From contig JAKSZT010053887.1 of the NCBI GenBank assembly GCA_026826555.1, positions 67,579,563-67,643,562 on the forward strand: DNA of 64,000 bases, written 5' to 3'. The stretch comes from Tolypeutes matacus. Lineage: Eukaryota > Chordata > Mammalia > Cingulata > Chlamyphoridae. Below the pieces are notes generated by a model that had not been told where the DNA came from, ran no database searches, and saw nothing but the letters and a program-made list of their open reading frames with translations. Of the stretch, positions 34,002 to 46,494 are shown piece after piece. A program made the position numbers and the translations under genes. Numbering within the stretch: position 1 is the stretch's first letter; every line of letters begins with the position of its first letter.

Positions 34002-35601
34002 AGAGAATATGAAAAAGATATTGCACTCAAGTGTGCTAAATATGTTTTGATATAGTTGTGTGTGTGTATCATAATGTGTCAGCTACTTAATTAACCTGCA
34101 TAATATCTTTTCATTTCTAAATGTTCTATGAGGTAAGATTATTATTTCTTCCATTCTCTTTGATGAGAAATCAATATCATAACATAATCCACATGTGGAA
34201 ACTCTAGCATTGGAATTCATACAATCTGAAGTTGAAGACCACAAGTTTAACCATTAATATATTTCCCACTCTCAACATCTTACAATTACTCCCATCTCGG
34301 TTGGTGATGATTTTTCTAATATGATACATGATCCTTGCACTCTCAGATTTTTTTAAAATTCCAAACAACATTGAGGAAGAATAAATGTTAATTTTTAAAA
34401 GTGCTATTTTGGTATCCCTGCATTTCAACAGGAGGCAACATTCTGAGTTGAATGAATGCATTCTGGTATCATGTAAGGAAAGAACAATTGGATAATAAAA
34501 ACACGTTGTTAGGAAAATGTTTCTAGGATGCTGACCTTACATTATAATGACAGAAGCCTAGTTAATCTCATGTAGAGGCTATCTATTGATAGGTGTCTTC
34601 CTTATTAACTATTTTTTTTCTTTTGAAAACGAGATATTATTCCCATTTCATTAATTTTATTGCTATCTAGCTTTAACTGTCTACATATCTTTATATTTGT
34701 AAAAAGGTATATGTGGAAATTAATAAAAACAGAGAGTGAAATGTGTTCAACTTTGAGTATCACTTAGAGATCAGGCTTTTTAAAGGTTAATGCTACTAAT
34801 GCATGTTAAGGAAAATGCAAATCTTTACCATACTTTAATATTTAATCTTTTTTCTAGTCTCTCCATGAATTTATTAAGGATAATAATGAATAAAAGTTAT
34901 GGCAACATAAATAAAATAATATTAAATAATATCTTCTAGATAGTAAAACTAGGAAAATGGTCAAAAAGTCAATGTATTTAAATGTTACCATTAGTAGTGT
35001 CAGGTGCTTACTTAGGCACTTAACCTTTAAGTAGGCATATCTGATCTCATACATATTCTGTATCAATTTCTACTGGTTCATGTCAGACTTTTCTTTAACT
35101 GTATTAAATCTTATGCAATCTCACTTCTGTTTTAGGAAATTATTGTATAAACTCACTTATGCCAGTTTAAGAGCAAACAATGTTAACTTGAGGGAAACAT
35201 GAACAATTAACATTGTATACATTTTTAACTTAGACTACTGTGTTATAAAATTTCTTAGCATTGCAGATGAGAATTGTAACTGAAGCACTGGTGAAGTGCA
35301 AATGATGTTGCTAATACTGTTGTGGACTTAAAGATATAATGCTCCTTCCTGAAGAATCAGGCTGTTTCTTCATGATTCAAATCCCTTCCTCACCAAAATT
35401 ATAATTCAAAATCCATTACTTCACTTTTAACATCATCAAATGAATGCATGAATAGTGGAAAAATTGCATCTGTAATGAATACTGAAAAAGAATAACATTT
35501 AATCATCTGAATCTTGAAAGAATTTCTGCTTGACATAATGTAGCAATAAACAAACTAAAAAAAAAAAAACATGTAGAATTTCTCATCCTTAAAAACAATG
35601 C
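34002..35601. other. Unique or unrecognised AT-rich region
   Basis: No gene or diagnosable repeat seen; short poly(A) near 35558-35570. Confidence 0.45.
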
Positions 35602-36345
35602 AAGGGAATTGTGGGAAGACTGCATAGGATTAGGCAGACAAGGCTCAGCTCTTTCACAAAAACAATGGAGAAAGAGTCAAAAGCTGCCCAACAGACCTGT
35701 TTGGGGGGTCAGCAGGCCAGGACAGTGTTTCACAACTACCAGGAGGGTGAGGGACAGAAAGGGAAAAACCCAAAACAAAAAATTGTGAGTTACTAAACCT
35801 CCCTGCCACAAAGAAGGACTTCCCTCCCCCACCCTCAAGATATTGAACTGGGGTAAAACCCCAGTTTTCATTGCATTTGACTGAGAGGGGAGCAAATGTA
35901 TTCCCCCCTGTCACCAGTTACAAGGGAAAAGGGAGGGTGAGTCGGGTGACTTTTCTTCAGTGAATCTGGCCAGCAAAGTCCACTTTGACTCTCAGTTCTG
36001 ACCAGACCAAAACAAAGGAAAACCAAGAGAGATACAGCTGCATGGAAAGATGCACTAACAAGCACCCTCTGCTGGCCAGTCTGGAAATTGCATGGACAAA
36101 AACAGCACTTGCGTCTCTGTTCTTTAACTTCTAGGAGAAAATCTGCACCTCATTAGTGAGTCCCTGGCATGATTTTGAAAATTTAAGCTGGGCAATTTTA
36201 AAGACTTAAGAAAAGTTGAACCAAATATTAAAAGAAGAGCTGTGAAAATGTAATAACAATAGGCAAGAGAGAGGAATTGGCCATCAGAGTAAATTCACCA
36301 AGAAATTCAGATACCTAGATAGCAGAAAAATTACAAGCCATACTA
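35602..36345 (+). promoter_or_regulatory. L1 5' UTR (internal promoter region)
   Basis: Less AT-rich than its surroundings. The block 'ctggccagcaaagtccactt' (35967-35986) is shared, inverted, with the 5' UTR of the minus-strand L1 near 29510. L1 5' UTRs hold an internal Pol II promoter; activity here is unknown. Confidence 0.7.
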
Positions 36346-37510
36346 GGAAACAGGAAGAGATGGCCCAGCCAAAGGAACAAACCAAATATCCTGAAGAGAT
36401 ACAAGACTGAAGACAATTAATCAATGATAATCACACAACTATCCTAAATCACTTCAAAGAATTTAATGTAAATATGACTAAAGAGATAAAGGATATTAAG
36501 AAGACACTGAATGATCATAAAGAATAATTTTAAAGTGTGCAAAGAAAAGTAACAGGCTTTATGGGAATGAAAGTTATGATGGATGAGATTAAAAATATAT
36601 TAGATGGGGGAACAGATGTAGATCAAGCATTTGAGTGCTTGCTTCCCATATAGGAGTTCCCAGGTTCGATCCCTAGTGCCTCCTAATGGAAAAATAAAAC
36701 AAGCAAGCTAAACAAATAATCAAATGAACAAAAACAAATGCAGGACATGCCAATGTGGCTGAGTGGTTGAGCACCAGCTTCCCACCTAGGATGTCCAGGT
36801 ACAATACCTGGTCCCACTATCTCAAAAAAATAAAATACATTAGAGTCACATAAGAGCAGATTTGAGTTGCTTGAAGCCAGATTAGTGATTTTCATCAAAA
36901 CATCTGAACTGAAAATACAGGAGAACAGAAAGAGAAAAGAATGGAAAAAATGGAACAGGGCCTCAGGGAATTGGATGACAATGCAAAACATAAAAACTTA
37001 CTCATTATTGGTATCCAAGAAGGAGAGAAAAATGGAAAAAGGACAGAAAGAATATTTGAGGTATTAATGACTCATATGAAAGACTTAAATTACAATATGC
37101 AAGAAGGACAACACACTCACAAACAGAATAAATCCAAATAGACCTACCCCAAGGCACCTACTATTCAGAATGACAAATATCAGAAATCCAGAGAAGATTC
37201 TGAAAGCAAGAAAATAGCAAAGCATCACATACAAGGGAAACTCCATAAGATTAAGAGCCCAACCTCTCATCAGAAACTATGGAGAAGAGAGGAAAATTGT
37301 ATGATACTGAAAAATAAAAACTGCCAGTCAAGAATTCTTCATCTGGTAAAACCATCCTTCAAAAATGAAGGGGAGTTCAAAGCCTTCACCGACAAACAAA
37401 AACATATGAAACATGTTACCAAAGGACCAAAATTACAAGAAATACTAAAGGTGGTGCTGCAGCCTGAAAGGGAAAAACAAGGTCAAGAGACTTGGAAAAG
37501 AATGTAGAAA
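36346..37510 (+). pseudogene. L1 ORF1 remnant (plus-strand L1)
   Basis: The middle part reads 'NLLIIGIQEGEKNGKR' (about 36985-37035), a typical start of the RNA-recognition domain. The C-terminal domain is at 37160-37507, with 'SRILHLVKPSFKNEGEF' and 'QEILKVVLQPEREKQ'. It is interrupted by a dimeric SINE at 36605-36831, stops and frame changes. The coiled-coil part lies mostly around and upstream of the SINE and is not clearly readable. Confidence 0.8.
36605..36831 (+). mobile_element. Two joined DAS-type SINE units
   Basis: First unit 'gggggaacagatgtagatca' with a B-box 'GGTTCGATCCC' (36663-36673) and an A-rich spacer. The second unit has an A-box 'TGGCTGAGTGG' (36756-36766) and ends in 'ctcaaaaaaataaaa'. 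Flanks 'aaaatatattaga' (36592-36604) and 'aaaatacattaga' (36832-36844) form a 13-nt duplication with one mismatch, so both units inserted as one. Confidence 0.88.
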
Positions 37511-38503
37511 TGAAGATTATGAGAAAGGGTAAATTAAAGGGTAAAAAGATAGACAATAGTATAACATGACAACAGAAAGCCAAAGGTCAAAATGGATGAA
37601 GTAAATAATGCCTTAACAGTAATAACACTGACAGTTAATGGCTTGAACTCCCCTATCAAAAGAAATAGATAAAATGGAAAAAAAAAATATGAGCCATGTA
37701 TATGTTGTCTACAAGATATTCACCACAGATAAAGACATAAGCAGGTTAAAACTGAAAGGTTGGAAAAAGATATTCCATGCAAATAGTAACCAAAAAAGAG
37801 TGAGAATGTGATACTCATATCAGACAAAAGAGATACTAAATGCAAAACTGTTAAAAAGGATGAAGAAGGTCATTATATATTAATAAAAGGGGCAATTCAG
37901 CAAGAATAAATAACTACACTAAATATTAATGCCGCTAACCTCAGTGCCCCAAAGATACATGAGGCACACACTGGCAAAGATGAAGGGAGAAATAGATGTC
38001 TCTACAATGATAGAGACTTCAATACACCTATCTCAGTATTGGATATAACATCAGGACAGAGAATAAATAAAGAAACAGAGAGCTTGAATAATATAATAAA
38101 TGAACTAGACCTAACAGACATCTATAGAGCATTGCACTCCAAACTGTAGGAAACACATTCTTTTCAAGTGCCAATGGATCCTTCTAGGTAGACCATATGT
38201 TGGATCACAAGACAAGTCTCAATAAATTTAAAAAGATTGAAATTATACAAAACATTTTCTCAGATCATAACAAAGTGAAGCTGGAAATCAATAATGGATG
38301 TAAAAAGGGAAAATTCATAAATATATGGAGTTTAAACAATATACTCTTAAATAATGGCTCAAAGAAGAAAATTGTGAGATAATTCAGCAAATATCTTGAG
38401 ATGATGAAAATGAGAACACAACATATCAAAACTTATGGGGGCACTCAAAGGCAGTGCTGAGAGGGAAATTTATAACCCTCAATGCTTACATTAAAAAAGA
38501 AGA

Positions 38504-38924
38504 GGGAAGTGGATGTGACTCAAGCAATTGTGCTCCTGTCTACCATATGGAGGGTCCCAAGTTGAGATTGGTTTCGAGGGCCTCCCGGTGAAAGCAGCTG
38601 GCCCACACAGAGAGCTGGCCTGCATGGAGAGCTGGCGCAAAAAGATGACACAACAAAACAGAGATACATAGGATAGACAGTGAGAGACACAACAAACCAG
38701 GGAAGTTAAGGTGGCTCAAGCGATTGAGTGCCTCTCTCCCATGTCAGAAGTTCCCGGGATTGGTTCCCAGAGCTTCCTAAAGAGAAAACGAGAGAAGAAG
38801 ACAAGCAAACTCAGAAAAGCACACAGTGAATGGACACAGAGAACAGACAGTGAGCGCAAGTGGCAGGGGAAGATGGGGAAATTTTTTTTTTTAATAAATC
38901 TTTAAAAAAATAAAAAATAAAAAT
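38504..38924 (+). mobile_element. DAS-type SINE, dimeric, plus strand
   Basis: First head 'gggaagtggatgtgactcaa', second head 'gtggctcaagcgattgagtg' (38711-38730), then the '(a)taaatctttaaaaaaataaaa' tail. Flanks 'aaaagaaga' at 38495-38503 and 38925-38933 are the target duplication. The reverse complement of its tail matches the tails of the minus-strand copies. Confidence 0.92.
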
Positions 38925-39400
38925 AAAAGAAGAATGCTAAAATTGAAGATCTTACTGCACACCGGGAGGAACTAGAAAAAGAACAGCTAACTAATCCCAA
39001 ACCAAGGTGAAGGAAAGAAATAATAAAGATCACAGCAAAAATAAATTAAATTGAGACCAAAAAACAATAGAGAATCAATAAAACCAAAAGTTGATTCTTT
39101 GACAACATCAACAAAATTGACAAACTCTTAACAAGATTAACAAAGAAAAAAAAGAGAAAAGACACAAAAAAATTTAAATCAGAAATGAGAGGAGAGAAAT
39201 TATCATTGAGGCCATAGAAATAAGAGAGATCATTAGTAATACTATGGACTACTGTATGCCAAAAAACTAGACAATGTAGAGGAGATGGGCAAATTACTAG
39301 AAACTCATAAACCACCTATCTGACCCTAGAAGAAATAGAAGACCTCAAGAAACCAATCACAAGCAAAGAGATTGAATTAGTCATCAAAAACCTCCCAAAA

Positions 39401-40501
39401 AGTTGAATATATGGAATTGAACATAAGAACTGAAAACCATGACACAAACAGACATCTGAACACTGATGTTCATAGTGGCATTATTTGCAATTGTCAACAG
39501 TTGGAAACAAACCAGGTGTCCATCAACTGATGAATGGGTAAACAAATTGTAGTGTATACACATGATGGAATATTATGCAGTAGTAAGAAGAAATGAAGTC
39601 GTGAAGCATATGACAAGCATATGATGAACCTGGAGGACATTATGTTGAATGAAGCAAGCCAAACACAAAAGATCAAATATTGTATGATTGCACTATTATG
39701 AACTAAATATATTGTGTAAACTCATAGAATTAATAATTAGAATATATGTCACCAGAATATAGAATGAAGTTAGAAAACAGAAAGCTGAAGTTTAATCTGT
39801 GCAGAATTGGGGAAAAGGTTGTTTGTAAATATTTGGAAATGAATAGAAATTCTGAAAGCATATCATGGTGTTTATAACTAGCAGTGCTATTGTATAGGTA
39901 TGACAGTGATTGAAAGGGAAAGTCTAAGGTCATGTATATTACTAGAAGGAAAGCTAAAAACTGTAACATGGTACTGTACATGACAGTAAAACCTTTTGTA
40001 AAACATGAATATGGGTGATATTGCATATATAAAAGTGTTTTTACAAAATACAAATACAAATATACTTGAGAGAAGGAAAAAGAATAGCAGCTATGTATGG
40101 CAGGGGAAGCATAGAGAGATTGAGAGGTGATGTGTTTTGTTTGTTTGTTTGTTTTGTGTTTATTACTATTATTGGAATAATGAAAGTTTTCCAAGAATTT
40201 TTAAAAAATTGGTTCTCTATTTTTGATGTCTATTACTATTACTTTTAAAAACTATGAAAGTCCAGGGTAAAACGAGGAATTATTAGATCAGGATGTCTGT
40301 GAATTGGACACAGGCATCGGAAGTTTTTACACTCCTCAGATACTTTCTAAGTGCAGAGGGGATTGATATCCAATTCCTTAGCATTTGTGATGAAACATGG
40401 GAAACATCTACCTTTAAAAATGTGCAAATAATTACCAATGCAAAATTCCCATATAATCTAATAAAATAAAGCTCTTATCTTCAATCAAAAGAAAAAAAAA
40501 A
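39401..40501 (+). mobile_element. 5'-truncated L1 nested in the larger L1
   Basis: Starts within ORF2 C-terminal sequence, holds the 'catcaactgatgaatgggta' block (39522-39541) and an L1 3' UTR, and ends in 15 A (40492-40506). Flanks 'aaaaacctcccaaa' (39386-39399) and 'aaaaactcccaaa' (40502-40514) are its target duplication. The host L1 continues in register afterwards. The last 300 bp differ from the 3' end of the host L1 (see findings). Confidence 0.9.
40460..40470 (+). terminator. Overlapping poly(A) signals before the nested L1 tail
   Basis: Two overlapping AATAAA hexamers (40460-40465, 40465-40470) lie about 22-27 bases before the poly(A) run, the normal distance for cleavage. Confidence 0.65.
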
Positions 40502-42889
40502 AAAAACTCCCAAAGATGAAAAGCCCAGGACCAGATGGCATCACGGATGAATTCTGCCAATCATTCAAAGACGACCTAATGCCGATCTTGCTAAGCTCTT
40601 CCAAAAAATTGAACAGGAAAGAATGCTACAAAACTCATTCTATGAAGCCAACATCACCCTAATACCAAAACCAGATAAAGATACTATGAAAAAAGAAAAT
40701 TACACCAATGTCTCTAATGAATATAGATGCAAAAATCCTCAACAAAATACTTGCAAACAGAATCCAAAAGCACATTAAAAGAATTATACACTATGATCAA
40801 ATGGGTTTTATCACAGGTATGCAAGGGTGTTTCAACACAATGAAATCAATTTGTGTAATAAACAACATTAATAAATTGAAGAAGAAAAATCATATGATCC
40901 TATCTATTATGTAGAAAAATCATTTGACAAAATACAACACCCATTCTTGATTAAAAAAACACTCCAAAAGATAGGAATATAAGGAAACTTTCTTAATATG
41001 GTAAAGTGTATGTATGAAAAACCTACAGCTAGCATTGTACTCTACTGTGAAAGACCAAAAGCTTTCCCACAGAGATTAGGAACAAGACAAGGATGCCATT
41101 GTCACCGCTGTTATTCAATATTGTGCTAGAAGTTCTAGCTAGAGCAATTAGAGTAGACAAAGAAATAAAAGCACCCAAATAGCAAAGGAAGAACTAAAAC
41201 TTTCACTATTTGCTGATGAAAGGATCCCAATCTAGAAAACCCTGAAATATGCACAGCAAAGCTAATATACTTAATAAACAAGTTCAGCAAAGTGGCATGA
41301 TACAAGATTAATATGCTAAAATCAATAACATTTCTATACACACTGATGTGCAGTCTGAGGAGAAAATAAGAAAAAAAATCCATTTATAATTGCGACTAAA
41401 ACAATCAATTATTTAGGAATAAACCTAACCAAAGACATAAAGGACCTGTATTCAGAAATTACAAAACATTGCTAAAAGAAAGCAGAGAAGACTTAAATAA
41501 ATGGAAGGACATTCTGTATTCATGGATTGGAAGACTAAATATCGTTACAATGTCAATTCTACTCAAACTGATTTACAGATTCAACACAATGCCAATAAAA
41601 ATCCAAACAGCCCAAACAGACTTTTTTTGCAGAAAATGAAAAGCCAATAATCAAATTTATTTGGAAGGGTAAGGGGCCCTGAATAGCAAAAAAAAATCTT
41701 AAAAAGAACAAAGTTGGAAGACTCTCACTTCCTGGCTTTAAAACATACTGCTTAGCCACAGTGGTATAAACAGCATAGTACTGGCATAAAGACACATTGA
41801 CCAATGGAACCTAATCAAGATCTCAGAAATTGACCCTCACATCTACAGTCAAGGGATGTTGGACAAGGCTGGTAAGCCCACCCAGCTGGGCCAGAAAGCG
41901 CTATTCAACAAATGATTTGGGAGAACTGGATATCCATACCCAAAAGAAAGAAAGAAGACCCCTATATCATACCTTGTACAAAAATAAACTCAAAATGGAT
42001 CAAGGACCTAAATATAAAAACAACAACCATAAAATTCCTAGAAGAAAATCAAAGGAAACATCTGCAAGATATTGTGGTAGGTGGTAGTTTCTTAAACCTT
42101 ACAACCAAAGCACAAGCAGTGAAAGAAAAAAATAGATAAATGGGACCTCCTCAAAATTCAATACTTTTGCACCTCAAAGGACTTTATGAAAAGGGTGAAA
42201 AGGCAGCCAATGCAATGGGAGAAAATATTTGGCAATCACATATCTGATAAGGGTTTAATATCCTTGATAAATAAGGAGATCGTATAACTCAGCAATAAAA
42301 AGACAACCTATCCAATTACAAAATGGGCAAAAGACAACTGTACAAAAAAGAAATACAAATGGTGAAGCAACACATGAGAAAATGTTCACATCACTAGCAA
42401 TCAGGGAAATGCAAATCAAAACTACAATGAGATATCATTTCACACCAGTTAGACTGGCCACTATTAAAAAAATCAGAAAACTGTAAATGTTGGAGAGGAT
42501 GTGGAGAGATAGGAATGCTTATGCACTGTTGGTGGGAATGTAGAATGGTACAGCCACTATGGAGGACTGTTTGGCAGTTCCTAAGGAAGTTGAATATAGA
42601 CTTGCCTTAGCACCCGGCTATACCAATACTAGGTATATACCCAGAAGAACTGAGAGCATTGACATGAATAGACATCTGCACATTGATGTTCATAGCAACA
42701 ATAATCATGATAGCCAAAATTTGGAAACAACCCAGGTGTCCATCAACTGATGAATGGATAAACAAAATGTGGAGTATCAACACAATGGAATATTATGCAG
42801 TGGAAAGAAGAAATGGAGTTTTGAAACATATGACAACATGGATAAATGTGGAGGATATTATGTTGAATTAAGCAAGCCAGACACAAAAG

Positions 42890-43625
42890 GACAAATTCTG
42901 TATGACTGCCCTATTATGAACTAAATGTATTATGTGAAATATAAATATATTATGTGAAATATGAATATGGTTAAAATTGCATATATATGACCATTTTTCT
43001 TTGAAGTTGAACAAATGTAGGTTAATACAACAAAAGTTTAATATGAGTCAAAAATAAAATCACATTATACTAAGTGAATGAGATCAGACACAGAGTACTA
43101 CAGATTGTATATTTTAATTTATATAAAATATAAATATAAATCAATTTATGAAGATGAAATTAGATTAGTGGTTATGTAGGGCTGAGGAATGATTGCTAAG
43201 GGGTGTGGAGTCTTTCATTTTGGAGTAATAAAATTGTTCTAAAATTTTTGAGATTATGAATGCACAATATTGTGATTAGACTAAAAGCCATTGATTATAC
43301 ACTTTGGATAGTCATATGGTATGTGACTATATCTCAGAAAAACTGCTTAATAAACATACCTAACTGTGCAAGAATAGCCAAAAATAGGAGCTATGTCCAG
43401 CAGGGAAAACAAGAGAGAGACTGAGAGGTGAGGAGTTTTCTTGTTTGCTTGTTTGGCTGTTTTTTTGTTTATTATTATCATTATCGAAATAATGAAAATG
43501 CTCTAATAATGATTGAGGTGATGAGCACACAACTATGTGATTATACCAAATACCATTGATTGTACATTTTGGATGAATTGTATGCTTTATTAATATGTAT
43601 CAATAAAATTGATTTGTTAAAAATT
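42890..43625 (+). mobile_element. 3' UTR of the larger L1, with an inserted older L1 3' end
   Basis: The outer parts (42890-43050 and 43370-43625) match the lineage-specific 3' UTR also seen at 40076-40185 ('aggagctatgt', 'gattgagaggtga'-like). The middle (about 43055-43365) instead resembles the 3' end of an older L1M type, with 'attagtggttatgtaggg' and 'ggagtaataaaattgttc', as at 4960-5110. Confidence 0.7.
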
Positions 43626-46077
43626 ATATTAATGATAAGTGTAGAGGATCCTAGTAAAACAGGAGCTATATGCCCCAATTTATAATAATAAAGACTGAAA
43701 ACAAGATAAAGATATGGCAGATATAGAAAAATCCAAATTAGATTTTGATGGAAGTAAATATTTTTAATTACTATATGTTTCTTTGATAGTGTACCTAGCA
43801 TTCATATGCCTGAAATGGTTTGAGTGTGGGAGATGGTGACGGTATGTTTGGAAAGATGTATAATTTGTTGCATAAGCAATTAATGCAGAGATAAATACCT
43901 GGTATTCACATTTTGAGGTTGAAAATAGGATTAGAAACACGATTTTACAAGCCATTCAACTTATCAACAAACAAATATGATGTACTCAAATTAGGAAGTC
44001 AACTCAATATTTAGATGAAATACCAATGCCAACTTTAGCCTTAGCTAATATCAGGAAGTAGGAAAGCAGAATGTGGGAAAAATTATCCATCACCTGGCCA
44101 TGGGTATTGGGAATATAGTTATAGTAAAGGTGGGAGGGCAAAGAAATAAAATGTGGACCTAAGTTGTTCTCAGGGTGTTAGGTTTTGAGAAAATGAGTAG
44201 ATAAGTGAAAATGATGTGAGAAAAAAGAAATGATATACTGTTCTGCTGCTCTGGAACACAGCAAGGAAAGTAGTTCTGTGGGTCAGTCAGTGGTGAGCAA
44301 CTAATTTGAGAGCTGATGGGCTTGTCCAGTGTTAACTGTACAGGATAAGGTAACCTTGCAGAAAAGGTCAAGGGTATAACTCTGGGACTGTAAGCTTTCG
44401 GGAAGACATAATGAGAGGGCAGGAATCTCCATTCAGTGGAAGCTAAGGTGATTCTCAGTCATCCAGGGATGGGTAGTGGGCTCTGAGCAAGCAAAAAGTT
44501 AAATATCAAAGGTTACCTGATAAGGATCACAGAAACTGATGCCAGTATAATTCGTTCCCAGGGCTGCACAGGCTGATCAAAAAAATGTCTGTTTATACCC
44601 CAAGATGATCAAGGGACTAACCCTATGGAGAAGGATGCTTAAAATTCCATTGAATACCCTTATAGAGAGGTGGGGGGCAGATAAAAGGTTGAAATTATTT
44701 TTCTTTTAAAAATACCTAAATGTACTATTTTTAAAATCATCTTATGCTAAACTCACAAAGAGGACTAAAAATTCCCTCACCTCACCCTCCCACATAATTA
44801 TTCTGGATGGTGGACTTGAGGGAAAGAATATATCAAAAAGACAAATTAAAACTTCTCTGAATGTTCCAAGTTGTGATGTGAAATGAATTTTGGATCATTA
44901 TAAAGGTCTTTGAACAGTCAAAGAGAAATGTGCTGCTGCAACAAGTTTAAAACACTAGTGTGATAAAAATTGGTCTTAGGTACACTATGTCTTAGCACCA
45001 GCAGTGACCATCTTGTTGGCTAGAGTTTGTGCTTGGCATGTACAGAGAGCTAAATGTAAACCTGGAAGGAGATATTTTAGCTGCAGTTCAGTGACTTCAG
45101 CAAACTGAAGGAATAGGAGAACTGAAATTAATGATGGCTCCAAATAACCATCTTCTAAAACTGTTAAGACCCCTAAATAGCTTTCCAACATATCGAAAAA
45201 TCTTTCCAGCTCAAGATCTGTGTACTGGATTTTACATGCAATTCAGTGAATAATGAGTTGAGTCAGTTAAAAGTCATCTTGAAAAATATCTGTGGTAGAT
45301 GTCATTTTAAAGGGCTCTCAGTGATCCCTCCTTCCTGATATTCATGCCCTGTATAAATCCCCTCTCCTTAAGAGTGTACTAGATCTAGGTGAAAGAAAGG
45401 AAAAGTCATTATTCAGTACACAGGCATGTGCTGATGGCAGATATGACTTTTTATCTGCTTTCTCATAAGAGTATGCCAATCATCTGCTTTACTGCTGAAA
45501 TACAGCTATGATCTTCAGAAATGGCTTCCTGTGATTCTGATCTTTCAGTATTTCCTGAAAGATCAGTTTTTCTTTGACTTATTATAATGGCGTTGTAAGC
45601 ATCATATTTACTTAATTAAATCATTTCCTGCTAAAATATCTGAAGGATTTATGTTTTTATGAGGAAACCCTAAATGATAAAAACACTTTTAGCATAATCT
45701 TAGACAGGAAATGCCTACAGAAGAACTTATTAGAGCAGTGTGAAATATCTAATTATTTTTTAGCTGTCACACACTGTGAGCCAAACACTATGAAAAGGCC
45801 TCTTTCTCTCCCAGTTTGCAGTCCAGGATCTAATTAATCTCATGGGACTGAAAGACTAACAACATGACAGAGATTGAAAGTAAGAAACTGGGAGCAAAAG
45901 GCATTTAAAGAGGAGGAGGAAGAAGACAGATGATGCCCGATGAGTCTGCTGAATTGGTGTGAGCAGCCTTTTAGTACTTCTAAGATGGAGGTCTAAATCC
46001 TTCAGAACATGTTATGGAATTGAGGGCAGAGACCATGGTCAAGTAAGGAAGATGAGACATCTCAAATAGATTTTTAT
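43626..46077. other. Unique or unrecognised region
   Basis: No gene supported. Around 45295-45520 the words 'gatattcatgccctgtata' resemble a mammalian-wide old LTR or retroposon, but I cannot assign it. Confidence 0.4.
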
Positions 46078-46494
46078 GGATTGCATTGTGCCCACTCCCA
46101 AAAACATGTTTCAATTGCTATTCTAGGGACTCACAAATGTGATCCTATTCAGAAATAGGATCTTTGAAGATGTTATTAGATAAGGTAAGGTCATTTGGAT
46201 TAAGGTGGGTCCTAATCCAATATGAATGGTGTCTTTTTAAGAAGAAGAATATGAAACACAGACAGAGAGAGACAGAGGGGAGAACACCATGGATTGCCAG
46301 CAAGCCACTGCCAGAAGCTAGTAGAGCAATAGAACAGATTCTTCTCTGTGGACTTCAAAGGAAGTCTGGCCCTGCCAACACCTTTATTTTCCATGCCTAG
46401 TCTCCAAAACTCAGAGACAATAAATGTTTGTTGTGTTAAGCCACCCAACTTTTGGTCCTTTGTTACAGAAGCCCTAGCAAAGTCAGACACACAT
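46078..46494 (+). mobile_element. Old MLT1-like (ERVL-MaLR) LTR
   Basis: Landmarks of a mammalian-wide LTR in order: 'ggattgcattgtgcccactc' start, 'gaaataggatctttgaagat', 'gggtcctaatccaatatgaa' (46206-46225), a purine-rich middle, 'ctggccctgccaacaccttt', 'caataaatgtttgttgtgtt' and 'aagccacccaacttttgg', then 'ccctagcaaagtcagacaca'. TG...CA bounded. The exact subfamily is not certain. Confidence 0.75.

Larger units (their letters stand above)
37592..42880 (+). pseudogene. L1 ORF2 remnant (endonuclease, reverse transcriptase, C-terminal)
   Basis: ATG at 37592 starts 'MDEVNNALTVITLTVNGLNS', the ORF2 endonuclease N-terminus. The RT begins after 40515 ('[14 protein letters not shown]') and the catalytic box reads FADE instead of FADD (41209-41220), followed by a frame break. 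The C-terminal part runs to the 'gtccatcaactgatgaatgg' block (42738-42757). A SINE at 38504 and an L1 at 39401 interrupt it. ORF2p would nick target DNA and reverse-transcribe L1 RNA; this copy cannot. Confidence 0.88.
35602..43625 (+). mobile_element. Near full-length L1, plus strand, with several later insertions
   Basis: It starts with 'aagggaattgtgggaagact', which fits an L1 5' end, and runs through 5' UTR, ORF1, ORF2 and 3' UTR to 'caataaaattgatttgtta' (about 43600-43620). Removing the inserted SINEs (36605-36831, 38504-38924) and L1 (39401-40501) leaves about 6.3 kb, the length expected for a full L1. Both ORFs carry stops and shifts. No clear target duplication was found for the whole element. 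Confidence 0.9.

Noticed and set aside
36663..36673. Intact B-box as evidence of a tRNA gene
   Set aside because: The surrounding sequence is a SINE head with no cloverleaf-forming acceptor stem; it belongs to a DAS-type SINE.
44985..45191. 68-codon minus-strand frame as a small gene
   Set aside because: No recognisable domain, splice structure or repeat relation; length is expected by chance.
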